A stretch of 64,000 bases of DNA from Nigrospora sphaerica (taxonomy: Eukaryota > Ascomycota > Sordariomycetes > Amphisphaeriales > Apiosporaceae), in the NCBI GenBank assembly GCA_018287875.1, contig JAGVVL010000002.1, positions 2,170,001 to 2,234,000 on the forward strand, written 5' to 3'. Made by a program: the position numbers and the translations under genes. Below, in pieces: positions 44,810 through 56,175 of the stretch. Numbering within the stretch: the stretch's first letter is position 1; each line of letters begins with the position of its first letter. Below the pieces are notes generated by a model. That model saw only the letters and a program-made list of their open reading frames with translations. It ran no database searches and was not told the DNA's origin.

Positions 44810-46282
44810 GTTGTCGAAGGGCGGGGGAGGCTCTGGTGGTGTATCTGGCCTTCCTCGCGACGGGTGCTGTCTGTCAAATCAAAAAGAGGAGATGGCCTAG
44901 ATGCCTTGGTCTGGTAGGTAGGAAGAATAGATCAAATATGGCAGGACGGAAGGGGAGGACAAGGGGCAGAATGTTGCTATTGCAGGCCCCAAGTTGGGAT
45001 GTAGATGTAGAAGAATGGATGGATGGATGGGGTGCGCCTAAATAAGGTAGATAGTAGGCAGGCAGAGGACGGGGAGAAGCTGAGGAGGACGATTTGGGAG
45101 GGGCCCAAGCCAAGGCCTAGGCTTCTCCTTCGTTGAAAGCAGGAACACTCGGCCTGGGTCTTCTGTGAAGAGGGAAGGAGTGGAAAGCTTTGATCGGGTG
45201 CGAGGCACGACGACCTGGCCTGTCGTAGGGCCTCGAAGATGCTTATATGCTGTTGAGCACTCCACGATGCTTCCCTCTGCTGATGTTGTTCCCTTCCGGT
45301 CTGCTAGATAAGTATCTGTACTCAAGTTGCCTGTTGGCAACAACAACATCAACAATACTCCCTGCCTCTCTACCTAGCACAAGCTGAGAGGCTGCAAACA
45401 GAAGTGCAAGTAGCAGGCATCAACCGGGTCGGAATTGGGAGCGGAATGCCTGCCAAACAGCCATGCCACGACGTCGCGATAGCTGCCATCACTGCCCACG
45501 GCGGACACACGCATCATCGGCACGACTTCTTGGCGGCATCAACGCATAGGTTTGCTTTGGAGAGAATACACAGTGATTTGGTGCTTGGGCAGACACTACC
45601 TATCCTAGAGATGCAGACTTGCAACCTGAGATCATCAAGTGCCCCTAAAAGGTGAGCCACACGTTGACACCTGCCGACAAGGTAACGGACTGCAATTCTG
45701 TGGCTAAGAGCGGCCGTGGCACTGCTGATTCTGGTAGTCAATCGTATTCGGAATGGCATCATCTCACAGTGACAGGGTGGGGGCATTATATATTCACACA
45801 GGTCTTCATGTGCGCCAGCGCGCCGACCAGCTGCCACGCGGTCGCCACCCTTACCCACGAGACCACCGGTTGGAAAGGCACACAAGTATTAAGCAGGTCG
45901 GCGAGTACGGTCCCTATGGGTCGGCAATGACTAGCGGCTTTATTATGAAGCCATGAGCTGGCTTCTTCTTACCATGATTATTTCATATGCTGCTGCCATC
46001 CATAAAGCCTGCCACCATGTCCACGCCGGATGGCACGCGGCACTTTCGTAAACAGCGGACTGGAAGTATTCGCAACCCAGAACGTCTCCTCTCCTCACAT
46101 TGTGGTGGATGCTCGAGGTGGAAGCGTGGGCAAGAATCTATTGACGCACTTCCTATGCGACTGTCGCAGCCGTACCTGGCTCGCTTTTCTCATGAACGTG
46201 TTGGTATATTGGCACTGGTGGTCTACATTTTCGGAACGCCGTGGCTGTGGTACATTTGGAAGGGGCAGTATGCATACATGGC
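44810..46282. other. Intergenic region, Pumilio promoter / mS33 3' end
   Basis: About 1.5 kb, pyrimidine-rich near the Pumilio start, consistent with a long 5' leader. No gene recognised. Confidence 0.6.
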
Positions 46283-46778
46283 TTATTTCTTGCCGGGCAC
46301 TGTTGTTCTGGTCAGTGTTGTGGGACACGATACAGTCCAAGCCGGAGGACTTACCGGCGGGCGGTGTTCTCTTCTTCTTTGGCGGGCCCTTTCCGCGTGC
46401 CCGCACACTGTGGTATCTGTCAGCATCACCGAAGCAGTGAGGCGAATGGGCAATGCCGCAAGCATCACTTACGCTGCGATGTGCTCTTCACGGTCCTCCG
46501 CTGGCTCGTTGACACCCTCCACTTCAAGGTGCTCAAACTCTTTGAACAACTGGTTCAAGCTGGGGCCCCTCGGGGGGTAGTATTTCACCAGAGAGGGACC
46601 GCGCAGCCGTTGGCGCAAGACCTTGTTGCCCATACGGATGCCATCGGGGTTGTAGGTCGTCGAGAAGATCTGGCACTGGGCCTGCAAGAGTCTTAGCGAG
46701 GGTCGTGGTACTGGGCGACGAGGAAAACAGGAAACTGACCTTCATCAGGTCCAGCAGTCTTGCCCGCGGCACTGCCAT
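46283..46778 (-). CDS. rsm27: Mitochondrial ribosomal protein mS33 (Rsm27)
   Basis: Four exons (minus): 46778-46740, 46681-46473, 46407-46355 and 46299-46283, giving 105 residues. Introns are 58, 65 and 55 bp; two of the donors are GTAAGT. The protein starts MAVPRARLLDLMKAQCQIF, continues RMGNKVLRQRLRGPSLVKYY and EDREEHIAAVRARGKGPPKK, and ends KRTPPAVPGKK, as in fungal Rsm27 proteins with a basic tail. It is a component of the small mitochondrial ribosomal subunit and lacks a long presequence, as is usual for this protein. The last exon is only 17 nt (five codons plus stop). Reading through the second GTAAGT donor would give an immediate stop (HIAA-stop), so the tail depends on splicing. Divergent from the RNase III gene. 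Confidence 0.9.
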
Positions 46779-47456
46779 GTCGACGGCGTGTTGCGTGTGG
46801 GCGCAGTTGTGTATGTACGGGCTTGCAGTCTGGCGATGCCGCTCAATTGCGCGCCTGGAGTTCTTGGTGGTTAAGCGGCCATCAGGTTTTCCCGATGGGC
46901 GCGCAGGCGGGCCATTTCCGCACATATGTACCTCTGAGGTACCTGCATCAGCTGGTTGTGCTTTATTCATCATAAAGTGTAGGCCCCGCCAAGAAGCACA
47001 AGTACAAACTACCTTTGGATACCCGGCCTTGGGATAGCATCCATCCACCACAACTGGATGCGGCGACGGCCCGCCCATAGCATCTGGAATCAATCAGTGC
47101 AAGCAACTTCTACGGGTACCAACCCAAGTACCTCTTGCTTTCCATACACAGTACATTGTACGCAGGATCCATCTACTACCCCCGGGGCCCCCCCAAGCTG
47201 GACGACAACCCGAGAACGTGAGTTGCGCTTTCTGCAACGCCGTGTTGCTTATTATTCGGCACTAACAGCTTTGCCGCATTCCGCAAAGCCCATCAAGGGT
47301 GCTTTCCCTTGCTGAGCGTGCAAACAGATCGACACAGCATTTGTATGCCAGCGAAATCATAATCGAAGCAACAACATTGGACTAAAAAGAGGTACGTTGC
47401 TCGTCTTGTACTCACCGCCCGACCGGAGCAGTTGCTGAACTTTTACCAGAGCAACA
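46779..47456. other. Divergent promoter shared by mS33 and RNase III
   Basis: A 678 bp region between two divergent genes. It contains TACCTCTGAGGTACC near 46928-46942 (a palindrome) and GGTACCAACCCAAGTACC near 47118-47135. Both genes serve RNA/ribosome production, so joint control is possible but not shown. Confidence 0.55.
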
Positions 47457-48632
47457 ATGCCCAAACGCTCGTTTGCCTCTTTCGCCGGCAGCGAGGATGC
47501 CCAGGCTGTATCGCAGATCCTGCAATATGCCGACGACTTGAAGAGAGCCGCTTTGGCCCACCAGAAGGAGTTGGAAGCAGGCAAGCAGCCGGTGGAAACA
47601 TCGCTGTCAGACCTCAGCACCAAGATATTGCCGGCGGTCCAGCACTTCAGCCGCACTTTTCCCCGGGAACCATCCTCCAAGGCGCCCAAAGTCGATAGCG
47701 ATGTCCTGCCAAAAGCCGGGCCGAACCTAATTGTCGTGCCGCCGCCTGTCTCCCTTACCACGTGGCACGTCGAGGATATTGCCTCGTCCCCTCCACCTCT
47801 TCCGCCCATCGTGGATTCCGCGCTGGAACAGGCAGCTCTGACGCATGCCGGCTTGGTCACAAAGCCAGGCGAACAAAGCTACGAGAGGCTGGAGTGGCTT
47901 GGCGATGCTTACCTGTATCTTATGGCTTCTGCCATGATCTATCAAACATTTCCAGACCTGGGGGCCGGCAGGTGCTCCCAGCTTCGCGAAATCCTCATCA
48001 AGAACAACACTTTGTCCAGCTACACGGTGCACTACGGGCTGAATAAGCGGCTGAGGTTTCCGTCTGGGTTCGACTTGCAAAACCGGACCAATGGAGCCTC
48101 GGCCACGGAGAAGACGAAGAGGAAAGTCATGGGCGATATATTCGAGGCTTACGTCGCCGGTGTGATATTGGGTACTCCCAACGGCCTCTCACTCGTCTCC
48201 TCTTGGATGAAGGCTTTGTGGAGCAAAGAGCTGGCCGAAGAGATTCAAAAGGAGCACGGCAAGAGAGCAAAGGCAGCACCGGGCGTCGGTAACACTATGC
48301 GAGCCCAAGATTCCACGTCCCTGCTGGCGGCGACTGATCCCAAGGTTCGTCTCGTACAAGCTATCGGCGCCAAGGGGGTGCGGATCACGTACCGCGACGA
48401 AGGTCCACCTAGGAAAGAGAAGAAATCGGGCTTGCCATGGTATACAGTGGGAGCCTACCTTGACGGGTGGGGTGAGACGGATTTCCGACTGGGCATAGGG
48501 AGCGGCTTGTCGAAGAAGGAGGCCGGGGCGAAGGCTGCTCTGGCTGCCCTGGACAATAAGAAGATGATGAAAGTGTACGAGCAAAAGAAGAAGGACTTTG
48601 TGGCGACACTGGAGACACGCCAGCCAAAATAG
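47457..48632 (+). CDS. rnt1: RNase III, Rnt1-like
   Basis: Intronless, 391 residues. The RNase III signature YERLEWLGDAYLYL is at 142-155, with Glu146 and Asp150; the second catalytic pair is in VMGDIFEAYVAG (Asp227, Glu230). All four metal-binding acids are therefore present. A double-stranded RNA-binding domain fills the C-terminus (about 310-385: YTVGAYLDGWG...GSGLSKKEAGAKAALAAL). The long N-terminal extension (~100 residues) is typical of Rnt1. It should cleave pre-rRNA 3' ends and snRNA/snoRNA precursors in the nucleus. It is not Dicer (no helicase or PAZ) and not mL44, which has a degenerate active site. Confidence 0.94.
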   Translation: MPKRSFASFAGSEDAQAVSQILQYADDLKRAALAHQKELEAGKQPVETSLSDLSTKILPAVQHFSRTFPREPSSKAPKVDSDVLPKAGPNLIVVPPPVSLTTWHVEDIASSPPPLPPIVDSALEQAALTHAGLVTKPGEQSYERLEWLGDAYLYLMASAMIYQTFPDLGAGRCSQLREILIKNNTLSSYTVHYGLNKRLRFPSGFDLQNRTNGASATEKTKRKVMGDIFEAYVAGVILGTPNGLSLVSSWMKALWSKELAEEIQKEHGKRAKAAPGVGNTMRAQDSTSLLAATDPKVRLVQAIGAKGVRITYRDEGPPRKEKKSGLPWYTVGAYLDGWGETDFRLGIGSGLSKKEAGAKAALAALDNKKMMKVYEQKKKDFVATLETRQPK

Positions 48633-49832
48633 CGATGGGGGCCATACGAGCCGTTGGGCGCGGTTGACGCGAGCTGCGGAGGGGACCGATTTTTGGCTGT
48701 TGGGGCTCGCAGGGTTGGCCGTACGATGCACTCAAGGGTCTTCTTCCTCCGTAGGCACGTGCAGGTGAGATGCATGTGTAGGATTTAGTTAGACGCATAT
48801 CGTACCTGCTACTCATGAAGCCTGCGGGAAGTAACTACACAGTAGGTTCTAGTAGACCAGGGACGTTGATAAGGGACCAGAAAACTGGACGTCATCTTAA
48901 TCACCCCCCCGAGCGACAGGGCGTGCAGGGCTCGTTTTGCGACGCATGAGCGACGGTGACCCAGGCGGCTTATTTCACGTGTCGGGGATCCTCGGGCCAG
49001 CAGCGCGCCCCGCTAGCCAGACGGTAGGTAGGTGGCATGGGATGGATTAGATCCCATTCCGTTTCCAGTGACGGGAGACAGACTGCCCGTTAGCCGATAC
49101 GCTATTGCTGTGCCGTTCCCGCCCTGCCAAGACCAGCTTGCGCCGAGGTCCGTAGGCGCGCGTAGTATTAGGGTAGATATGGGCGTTCTTTGTATGTGCA
49201 CGGAGAAATGGCGAGAGTAAGTATGCTAGTTGAGTTACATCGATACCCGACGCTGCCAGTTAGTAGTAGTGAAGGTTTCCCCGGATTTTGACCAACGCTT
49301 AATGTCGCCCCATCAAAATACCTTACCTACTGCCTCCATCGTCCACCGACTGCTCCAGAGCTCGTCGGATAGGGGATGTACGGATCCTATCCCGACTCCC
49401 TTCCCAGTGCCAGCTCCGTCATCATCGTCTCACTTGTCTCCGCCTGCGTTGCGGCCTTGTGATCGTCCGTCGCACGGCGAGGAAGGAGGGCTCCCATCTG
49501 GCCACGCCGTTCCTGAGCGTGTGCGACCCAACTTCTTTGCCCTCGGCTTGTCCGACAACGCTCCTCCTACCCCCGTACCTCTCTCCTCCTCTCGCCCTTC
49601 TCTTCCAGCTGCCTCGGCTCCACCGCGACAGACCCCCTCCGCCCCCCCCCCCCCCCCCGAGACGAGTTGCGCGATAAGGATCGTGGACCCTGTAGTGCCC
49701 CGGTGGCCCAGTCCAAGCTGGTTGAGCGCAACGGCCTCGGAGCGGGTGGCATTTCTGATCCCACTGCCGGCCGCAGCACCCGCGGCCCTCTCGGCTTAGA
49801 CCAGCGCATGCCACTGCGCAGGCGAGGTCGCA
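48633..49832. other. Intergenic region, RNase III 3' end and Atg37 promoter
   Basis: 1.2 kb with GGTAGGTAGG near 49023, TACCTTACCTAC near 49319, and a pyrimidine-rich Atg37 leader ending in a 17-C run. No gene seen. Confidence 0.6.
49642..49658. repeat. Poly-C run, 17 bp
   Basis: Uninterrupted C homopolymer in the Atg37 5' leader, about 175 bp before the start. Confidence 0.85.
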
Positions 49833-50930
49833 ATGGCCGACTCGGTTGGTGAGTACCCGTCCATCTTGTCTTCGGCTGCCGGAGGGCACCACGACGGGAC
49901 TTTCCCACCGCTTGCAGGGGCCCGGCTCCCGTGTCCTCCACAACCTCGGCGAGCCTGCCGTGCTTAATGAAAGGGGGCTGACCAGAGGTAATGCGCCGCC
50001 AGACCGCGTCTTCGTCCATGCACTCAACACTGTCAAAAAAATACCCAAAACGGGCGCGTCGCGGCCGCCACCAGGCGACCGACTCCGGCTCTATGGCCTC
50101 TACAAACAGGCGATGGAGGGGGACGTGGACGGCGTTATGGAGCGGCCCTCGCTGACCACACAGGGCGGGCTGAACAACGACGAGCTCCAGCGCGAAAAGG
50201 ACAAGTGGGATGCGTGGAATGCACAGCGCGGCCTCAGCCGAACCGAAGCCAAGCGGAGGTATATTGAGGCCTTGATCGAGACCATGCATCATTATGCCAC
50301 CACCCCGTGAGCTCGCCTGGCCAGGCCCCAGTCCAAGCATTCTCATTCTGACGGAAATACAGCGATGCACAGGAGCTGGTTGCCGAGCTCGAGTTTGTCT
50401 GGAATCAGATCAAGAACAACAGCCCCTCCACGTCAGACGCGTCTCCCAAAGGCAACGCAGCGGCCGAGCCGCGGCGGTTTGCTCAGCCCAAGGCTGGCAC
50501 GGATGGCCCAATGAAGATGCTGAGCCCGATGAGCGAGGAAGACGTAGCGGAACAAGGGGCCTTGGTGGTCAGGAAAACACAGGGGGACGACGAAGAAGAG
50601 GAAGAAGACGAAGGGCAATTCGTGAAGAAGGGCGACAAATGGTCGCGCAAAGTGGAGCGCGCGCTCGTGAGGCTTTCCACCGAGGTCGCGGCGCTGCGTG
50701 AACAGATCACGGTGGGACGGGAATGGAGGACCAAGAAAGAGAAGAGCCCCGGTGCTTGGATCCGTTGGTCCCTTTGGATCCTCCTGAAGCACCTTATTGC
50801 TAACTCGGTTATGTTGGCCCTCGTACTGCTGTGGATGAGGAGACAGAAGGATCGGCGGCTCGAGGACCTCGTGCGTTCAGCGCTGAAACTCGGCCGCGAA
50901 TATGCGAGAAAGGTGCTGCCTTCGAGATGA
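49833..50930 (+). CDS. atg37: Atg37-like acyl-CoA-binding peroxisomal membrane protein
   Basis: Exons 49833-49848 (16 nt), 50003-50306 and 50363-50930 encode 295 residues. The tiny first exon gives MADSV and joins through a 154 bp intron to DRVFVHALNTVKKIPKTG, the start of an acyl-CoA-binding domain (residues ~5-115; YGLYKQAMEGDV, KWDAWNAQRGLSRTEAKRRY). A middle region is acidic (DDEEEEEDEGQ), a helix follows, and one transmembrane segment (LWILLKHLIANSVMLALVLL) is near residue 260. This layout is that of fungal Atg37/mammalian ACBD5. Atg37 sits in the peroxisome membrane, binds palmitoyl-CoA and helps select peroxisomes for pexophagy with Atg30/Atg36-type receptors. The chosen start is supported by the family. 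Confidence 0.92.
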
Positions 50931-52258
50931 CGGGGCTTTGTCCCACTCCTCCCAGAAGAGGCACGAACGCCGCACCGAGATGCACATTGACAACGCTTAC
51001 CTGGGAACGGCGTGGCCTCGACGAAACGGTATGGTCCGTGGCGCAACCTACCGGAGCCCAGCTCCTCGCGGTATCGATGTCAGGATGCGTGGCACCGGTT
51101 GGCGGTGTAGCTCCCTTCCAACCTAGAATACCTCTGCCTGTACACGTTTCTTGCCGGCAGCCTCCTATGATTCAAGTCGGTCGCGGCATCCGCGGGATGC
51201 CAAAGAGTTTTGGACGGATTGGCATCTCGATCGGGGTTGCTGGGCCCTGGAAAGCATCCAGGCCTCATTCGGCACGCGGCTCGTTTGGCGAACAGCACTT
51301 GATAGCGCAGCGTGTTTTCAACTGTCCAGTTCTTGCCGCCATACTTATATATTCCACGTACTTGCTACATGTACTTATACCGATATACCCCGCCCCTGTC
51401 TTTCTCGACACGTTTGTTTCCGCTATTCGCGCCTGAGCATCGACGACGTTCTGAGTCCCATGCGACGGGGACGCCGTCTTTGCATCCGGCGCGGAAACAC
51501 CCGCGACGGGCTGCGAAGCCCCGGTGCTGGCCAAGCTGCTGCAATTGGGCAGGCGAAAGTTGAATCCCCGGGCGGGATCCTGCAGCATGCAGGTTTTGTC
51601 TCACACGGCAATGCAAATCGATCGATTCTCGATGCATGGAAGGGTGGGTGAAGTAACATATATTGCTGCAGATGGGACGTGGCCGCATTGCAACCGACCT
51701 AAATGGCATCAACGAGGTACATGACCGTAAAGTGGCGTCCATCCTATGTCAACCCCACGCTTTTACATCCGCCCGTTTCACGACGCCGCCCCTCTGCCTC
51801 TTTTTCCAAAGCGGCCCTTGCGATAGCCACACGACTCCCTCCCCTTTATCATACGATTCAGCCGCATTTTCAGTACGGGCAGTCAAGTATACAGCATCCC
51901 AAAGGTCGCTTGTAAGCGTCCACCATAAGCAGCCCGCTCGGGCGGGGTGTGCGTCGTCTCACACCTGTACGGCGCCATACCCTACCCCGTATTGACTCCT
52001 TCAGCTACTAAATCGTTTCCCAGGACGCCCACCAACAAAGTGGTACCAGGCTGTTGGGCCTACAAGACGGCAACAAACTCGTGCGGGCAGCTCCCATCTA
52101 CACCTCTTCGCGAGCCTGCCGCCGGAACCCTATCGGCAGTGTCGGCTTGATGCATGGGGGAAACCCCGCCGTTCCTTTCCAAGCCCAGCCGAGATCTGCT
52201 TTGCCTGTAGCCTCTGGCAACTACCCGAGCTTTCCATCCTCTGGATAAATCAGACACA
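50931..52258. other. Intergenic region
   Basis: About 1.3 kb between two plus-strand genes. Nothing recognisable beyond 3' end and promoter sequence. Confidence 0.55.
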
Positions 52259-53029
52259 ATGAGAGGCCGGGCGCCCTCGCCTTTTCCCGAAGCGGCCCGG
52301 ACCACCGCCGGCTCCCCCGCAGAACCGGCCCCGGACCTTCCCAGCCCGGCAACCGAGGCTGAGGAGCTCGACGACAGGAGCTCGGACGAGGACGAGCCGG
52401 ACGCCATCCCGCCGCTGGCGAGCATGGCGCCCGCCATCTTCGCGCCGGCCGTGGGCGACTACACGGAGCCGCCGCCGTGGGAGCCCGACGCGGGCCAGCG
52501 GCTGCGGAGCGTGCTGGGCGAGCTGGACGCGCACGCCGCCGCGGTGCGGGCCAACATCCAGGCCATGGTGCTGCGCGAGGCGGCGCGGCTGCAGGGCGAG
52601 TGCGCGCGCAGCGAGGCCGCCCTGCGCGTGAGCATGGGCCCGGCTTGGCCGTGGTCGTCGCCCTCGTCCCCTTCCGCCACCGCCGCTGCGGCGCCACTGC
52701 CCCTCGACGCCGAGCGTGCACTCCTGCTCAACATGGAGGCCGACGGCCCAGACCCTGGCACCGCCGCCGTCCTCGCGCCCACCTTCTCCCACCACGAGAT
52801 CCCCGAGCGCGCACCCGACCCGCGCGACGGCCCGCGCGACCGCGCCCTCACCCAGCTCCTCAACCTCGTCTGTCGCGGCAAGACCGAGGTAGACGGCTAC
52901 ACCGCTCACGTACAGGGCGTCAAGAATGCCACCGCGCAGGCCTACGCGCCCGAGATGGCGAAGCAGCAACACCAGAGCCAGGCCGCTACGAGTGGCCACG
53001 CGACTACCACGCCCATGGATTTGAGCTGA
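52259..53029 (+). CDS. Hypothetical protein, 256 residues
   Basis: A single open frame from ATG 52259 to TGA, with nearly every third position C or G and a cacaATG start context. I do not recognise it. The N-terminal ~60 residues are Pro/Ala/Asp/Glu-rich and probably disordered (RSSDEDEPDAIPPLA). The middle, roughly 75-125, is a strongly helical Ala/Arg/Glu/Leu segment that could form a coiled coil (ELDAHAAAVRANIQAMVLRE). A second conserved-looking block is RALTQLLNLVCRGKTEVDGY, and the C-terminus is Gln-rich. No signal peptide, membrane segment or catalytic motif is visible. A 308-codon frame on the opposite strand covers the same ground; the plus-strand reading is preferred because it looks like a globular/coiled protein, and the other is Arg-rich and repetitive. 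Confidence 0.6.
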   Translation: MRGRAPSPFPEAARTTAGSPAEPAPDLPSPATEAEELDDRSSDEDEPDAIPPLASMAPAIFAPAVGDYTEPPPWEPDAGQRLRSVLGELDAHAAAVRANIQAMVLREAARLQGECARSEAALRVSMGPAWPWSSPSSPSATAAAAPLPLDAERALLLNMEADGPDPGTAAVLAPTFSHHEIPERAPDPRDGPRDRALTQLLNLVCRGKTEVDGYTAHVQGVKNATAQAYAPEMAKQQHQSQAATSGHATTTPMDLS

Positions 53030-53370
53030 GCCGCCCTGTTGAAGAGAGCCGTCCCGGGGCCAAAGCACATGGTCGCGAGACCGCCCAGGCGCATGTACGT
53101 TACTGCAAAGTAGCGCGCATCCTCCGCGTCGCCTGAAAGAGACTTCGGTGGAAGCTGTGGTGGTATTGGCAGACAAGATACGTATATATAGTACCTACAG
53201 CTGTGGCTTGTAGATTGACTGAAAACCGAGTGGAGGCTCCCACCAGACTAACAGAAACGACGAGGATGGCCCTCGACCATGGCTTCTCCCATCTTATCGG
53301 GGTCCAGGGAGTCATCCAATACTCTTTATACATGCCCTGGTATCCGAATACCAAGACACTACTCGTGCCA
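53030..53370. other. Convergent 3' intergenic region
   Basis: 341 bp between two convergent genes; a TAGTACCTACAG motif near 53190. No gene. Confidence 0.6.
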
Positions 53371-56175
53371 TTACTCGATCTCCTCTATCTTTGGTTTTGC
53401 TCGGGGTCCCTGCTCCTCTAGCTTGGGCATGCTGACGCCGCCGAGCCCCACAATCTTGGTGAAGGTTGGTGCCGCATCGCGGACTTCGGGCAGCAGCGCC
53501 GTCATCTGCCAATTCTCGAGGCTTTCCAGGGCGTCGCAGGCGTGCTGTTGCACGAGGCCGTCGTTGTCCGTCTGCGAAACGTAGCGCAGGATCCTCACGA
53601 TCTCCTCGCGGCTCGGGTCGGTGAGACCGAAACCCAGGCGCCGGCCGTGCTCCCGCGCGTCGGCCAGCGTCTTGACAAACGTCAGGATTACGATGATGGC
53701 GGCGCGGCGGACAATGGCCTTCTCCATCTCGGCCTCCATGGTCAGAATGTTGACGCAGAGGTCGACCGACGCCTCGACCAGCGAGGCGCCCAGGCCCGCC
53801 ATGTTCGTCTCCATGCCGACGGAGAAGATGGACAGCGCCGAGGCACGTATGCGCACGTCTTCGCTCCCGCGCTTGCTCTCCCAGCCCTGGAGGATCTGAG
53901 CCAGTATCTCGTCCCGCGCCTTCTCCTCCTCCGTCCGCTCGACCTCGTCGCTGAGATCCGGCACCTCGCCACCCCAAGCCGTCTTCGCCGCTCTGTTTTG
54001 GCGCCGCCGTAGCCTCTCCTCCCGCTCCTGCTTGGCCTCCGTCTTGGGCCGGTGGCCGCGCCGCCCGCCGATGGAAAGAAGGCTCTCGCCCACGCGCGTC
54101 GCCAGGTCGCCCGAGAACGTGCCACCGAGCCTCTGAATCACCTGCAAGATAGCTTCGCCGAAGCGGAGACGGGTGTCCACGTTGGCTTTCTCGTTGGCGT
54201 CGACGTAATGTTCCAGAAGCTCCGTCATCGTAGACATGGGGTGCTTCTCTGCAACCTGGACAAACATCCTCATAATCCGTAAACTGATGTAATCCTCGTC
54301 CTCAGTCAGCAAAGACGAGAGCAGAACCAACACGCCCTGGACGTCCAGTACAGGGCTTTCTGCCTGGATCAACCCGGACACGAGACTCAGGCCCTCGGAC
54401 CGCACGGGGGGTGGTGAGTCGGCCTGGTTGATGTAGGACAGGGCCAGGTTGTACGTCTTGCGATCCTCTATCTGGCGGTCCGTAGCAGCGGTTGGGCGTT
54501 CTTCTGGGTCATCCACCTCATCCCTATATCTCAACAGTAGCGACAGGTTTCGTGCTGTTTGGGAAACATCTGGCTTGCCCATCTTCTCTATCGTTTGGAG
54601 AGATGTTTCGATGGAGTGCAGAAGTTTTTGCTCGCAGTCCGACTTCTGGAAAGTCGGCGCGGTAACTACCAGATTAAGAAGGCTCAGCGCCACGGCGGCT
54701 CCCTCGACGTTGTCGGGGGTGGTGCAGAAGTTTGTGAGGATTCGACATGCTATTTCGAGCATGCCCTTGGAGTCTGCGACGAGCTTATTGGGTATCTTGT
54801 CCAGCATTGTTTGCAGGATCTTGGATTCAACGAGCTGCTCCGTTGGATCCTCGGCGTCTTCCTCTTCGACGAGAAGCTGGATTTCTGTTGTCTTGTTCTG
54901 ACGCCCGAAAGACCGTTGGAGAAGAGACAAGAAGAGCTTCGACACGTCAGTCGTAACAGCTGCATCTTCTAGGAGCTCTACGAAAGCGGTGGCTTTGTAC
55001 TCCAGCTCGCTCCAATCTAAGCCGGGCGTCATCTGGATCTGCTGCAAACGAGACCGTCGTATTTGAATACCCGAATCGTCCTTCAGCTCAAACTTCCAGC
55101 GCTTGTGGTCGGGAAATCGCCCTCCAGTGAAGAGCAGGCCTTTCATCATCCGTGCATACTTTTCGACGGACCCTGAAATCTTCAAGTGTATCTTAAGCAA
55201 GCTTTTCGCAGGGAGACAGAACCGCTCAGAGCATTTTCCAGGGTTCGGCCAGGACGAGAGGGCCCATAGGGGCAAGACTAGCGGCGCGAGGAGCCTGCCT
55301 GCCAATCCGGGATTGGGATGGGCGTTCAAAAGGGCCGTCAGCCGCCGAAGTGCTCGCTCTAACACGTCGGGAGGCACGATGGTTGTCTCTGTTTGAAGAT
55401 CAACCACTTGCTCAGCTCCAGCACCGACTGTCTCGGTATCATTGGCAGTCCCCTGAGGAGCAACCGAAGGGTTGATGGCAGCCAGCATAGGTTCGGCCAG
55501 TAGCTTCCATCCAGGCGAACCTGTCATCACTCATGTAAGCAGCCACGCACGACAAGAGAATTCCGATGCCATACCTGGCGCACCAAATTGCTTCCTGCCG
55601 AGAATGCCGTAGCCGATCACGTAAGCCGCGGCTTTGACAAGATCCGGCCCCTGGTTACCATCGAGTAGGTCGAACAGCTGGGGGGCTATGCCAGAAAACC
55701 ACTCCTCCGGGGAGACGGACGCTGGCGGGGTAGCAAGAAGACCAGTTGCCATTTTTAGTGCCTCTAATGTGATGTTCGCTCCCTGCTTTTGGGGGCTGGC
55801 GGCCTCGGATGTTCGGACTGTGCTCGAGGGGTGAGAAGCAAAGACGAACTCCAGTGTGGCCCGAACACCGTCGGGTCGCTGCGGCAGGAGGGTCAGTATA
55901 TCCATTAAGGGGAGGCGCAGCCACCGCGGGACTCGGTCCGGCTTAATGAGGGCGTTGAGGGCTGGTATCAAAGACGGCGTTCCTGTTCTGGGGGACGTTC
56001 AGACGTTGCACACTCGCCTGTAGCCTGTTTTACTTGCCTACCTTGATATGAGCTGGCCGAACTCTCGCTGGCCTTCGGCACAGGTAGCATCGTCGACCGC
56101 AGGGTCAAAAGCTCTTCTGCCTGCAGTCTCGACGGTTGCCACCAGGGAGCTTCGTGTCCCTCCTTGCGTGCTCAT
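53371..56175 (-). CDS. rtp1: Rtp1/TANGO6 RNA polymerase II assembly factor
   Basis: Exons (minus) 56175-56042, 55987-55575 and 55520-53371 (introns of 54 bp each) encode 898 residues. The protein is a helical-repeat (HEAT/ARM-like) protein throughout. Hallmarks are KQGANITLEALKMA and WFSGIAPQLFDLLDG early, LVSGLIQAESPVLDVQGVLV in the middle (RTP1_C1 region), and VRIRASALSIFSVGMETN followed by KAIVRRAAIIVILTFVKTL near the end (RTP1_C2 region). Yeast Rtp1 is essential; it binds RNA polymerase II subunits and helps assembly and nuclear import of the polymerase. Junctions read QLISRTGTPSLIPALN and FGAPGSPGWKLL. The start at 56175 (MSTQGG) fits the family; the frame stays open to an ATG at 56397, which would add a 74-residue leader. 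A basic RRRQNRAAK stretch sits in a predicted linker. Confidence 0.9.

Noticed and set aside
52250..53176. 308-codon minus-strand frame opposite the 256-residue hypothetical protein
   Set aside because: Arg/Gly/Val-rich composition typical of the antisense of a GC-rich gene; the plus strand reads more like a protein.
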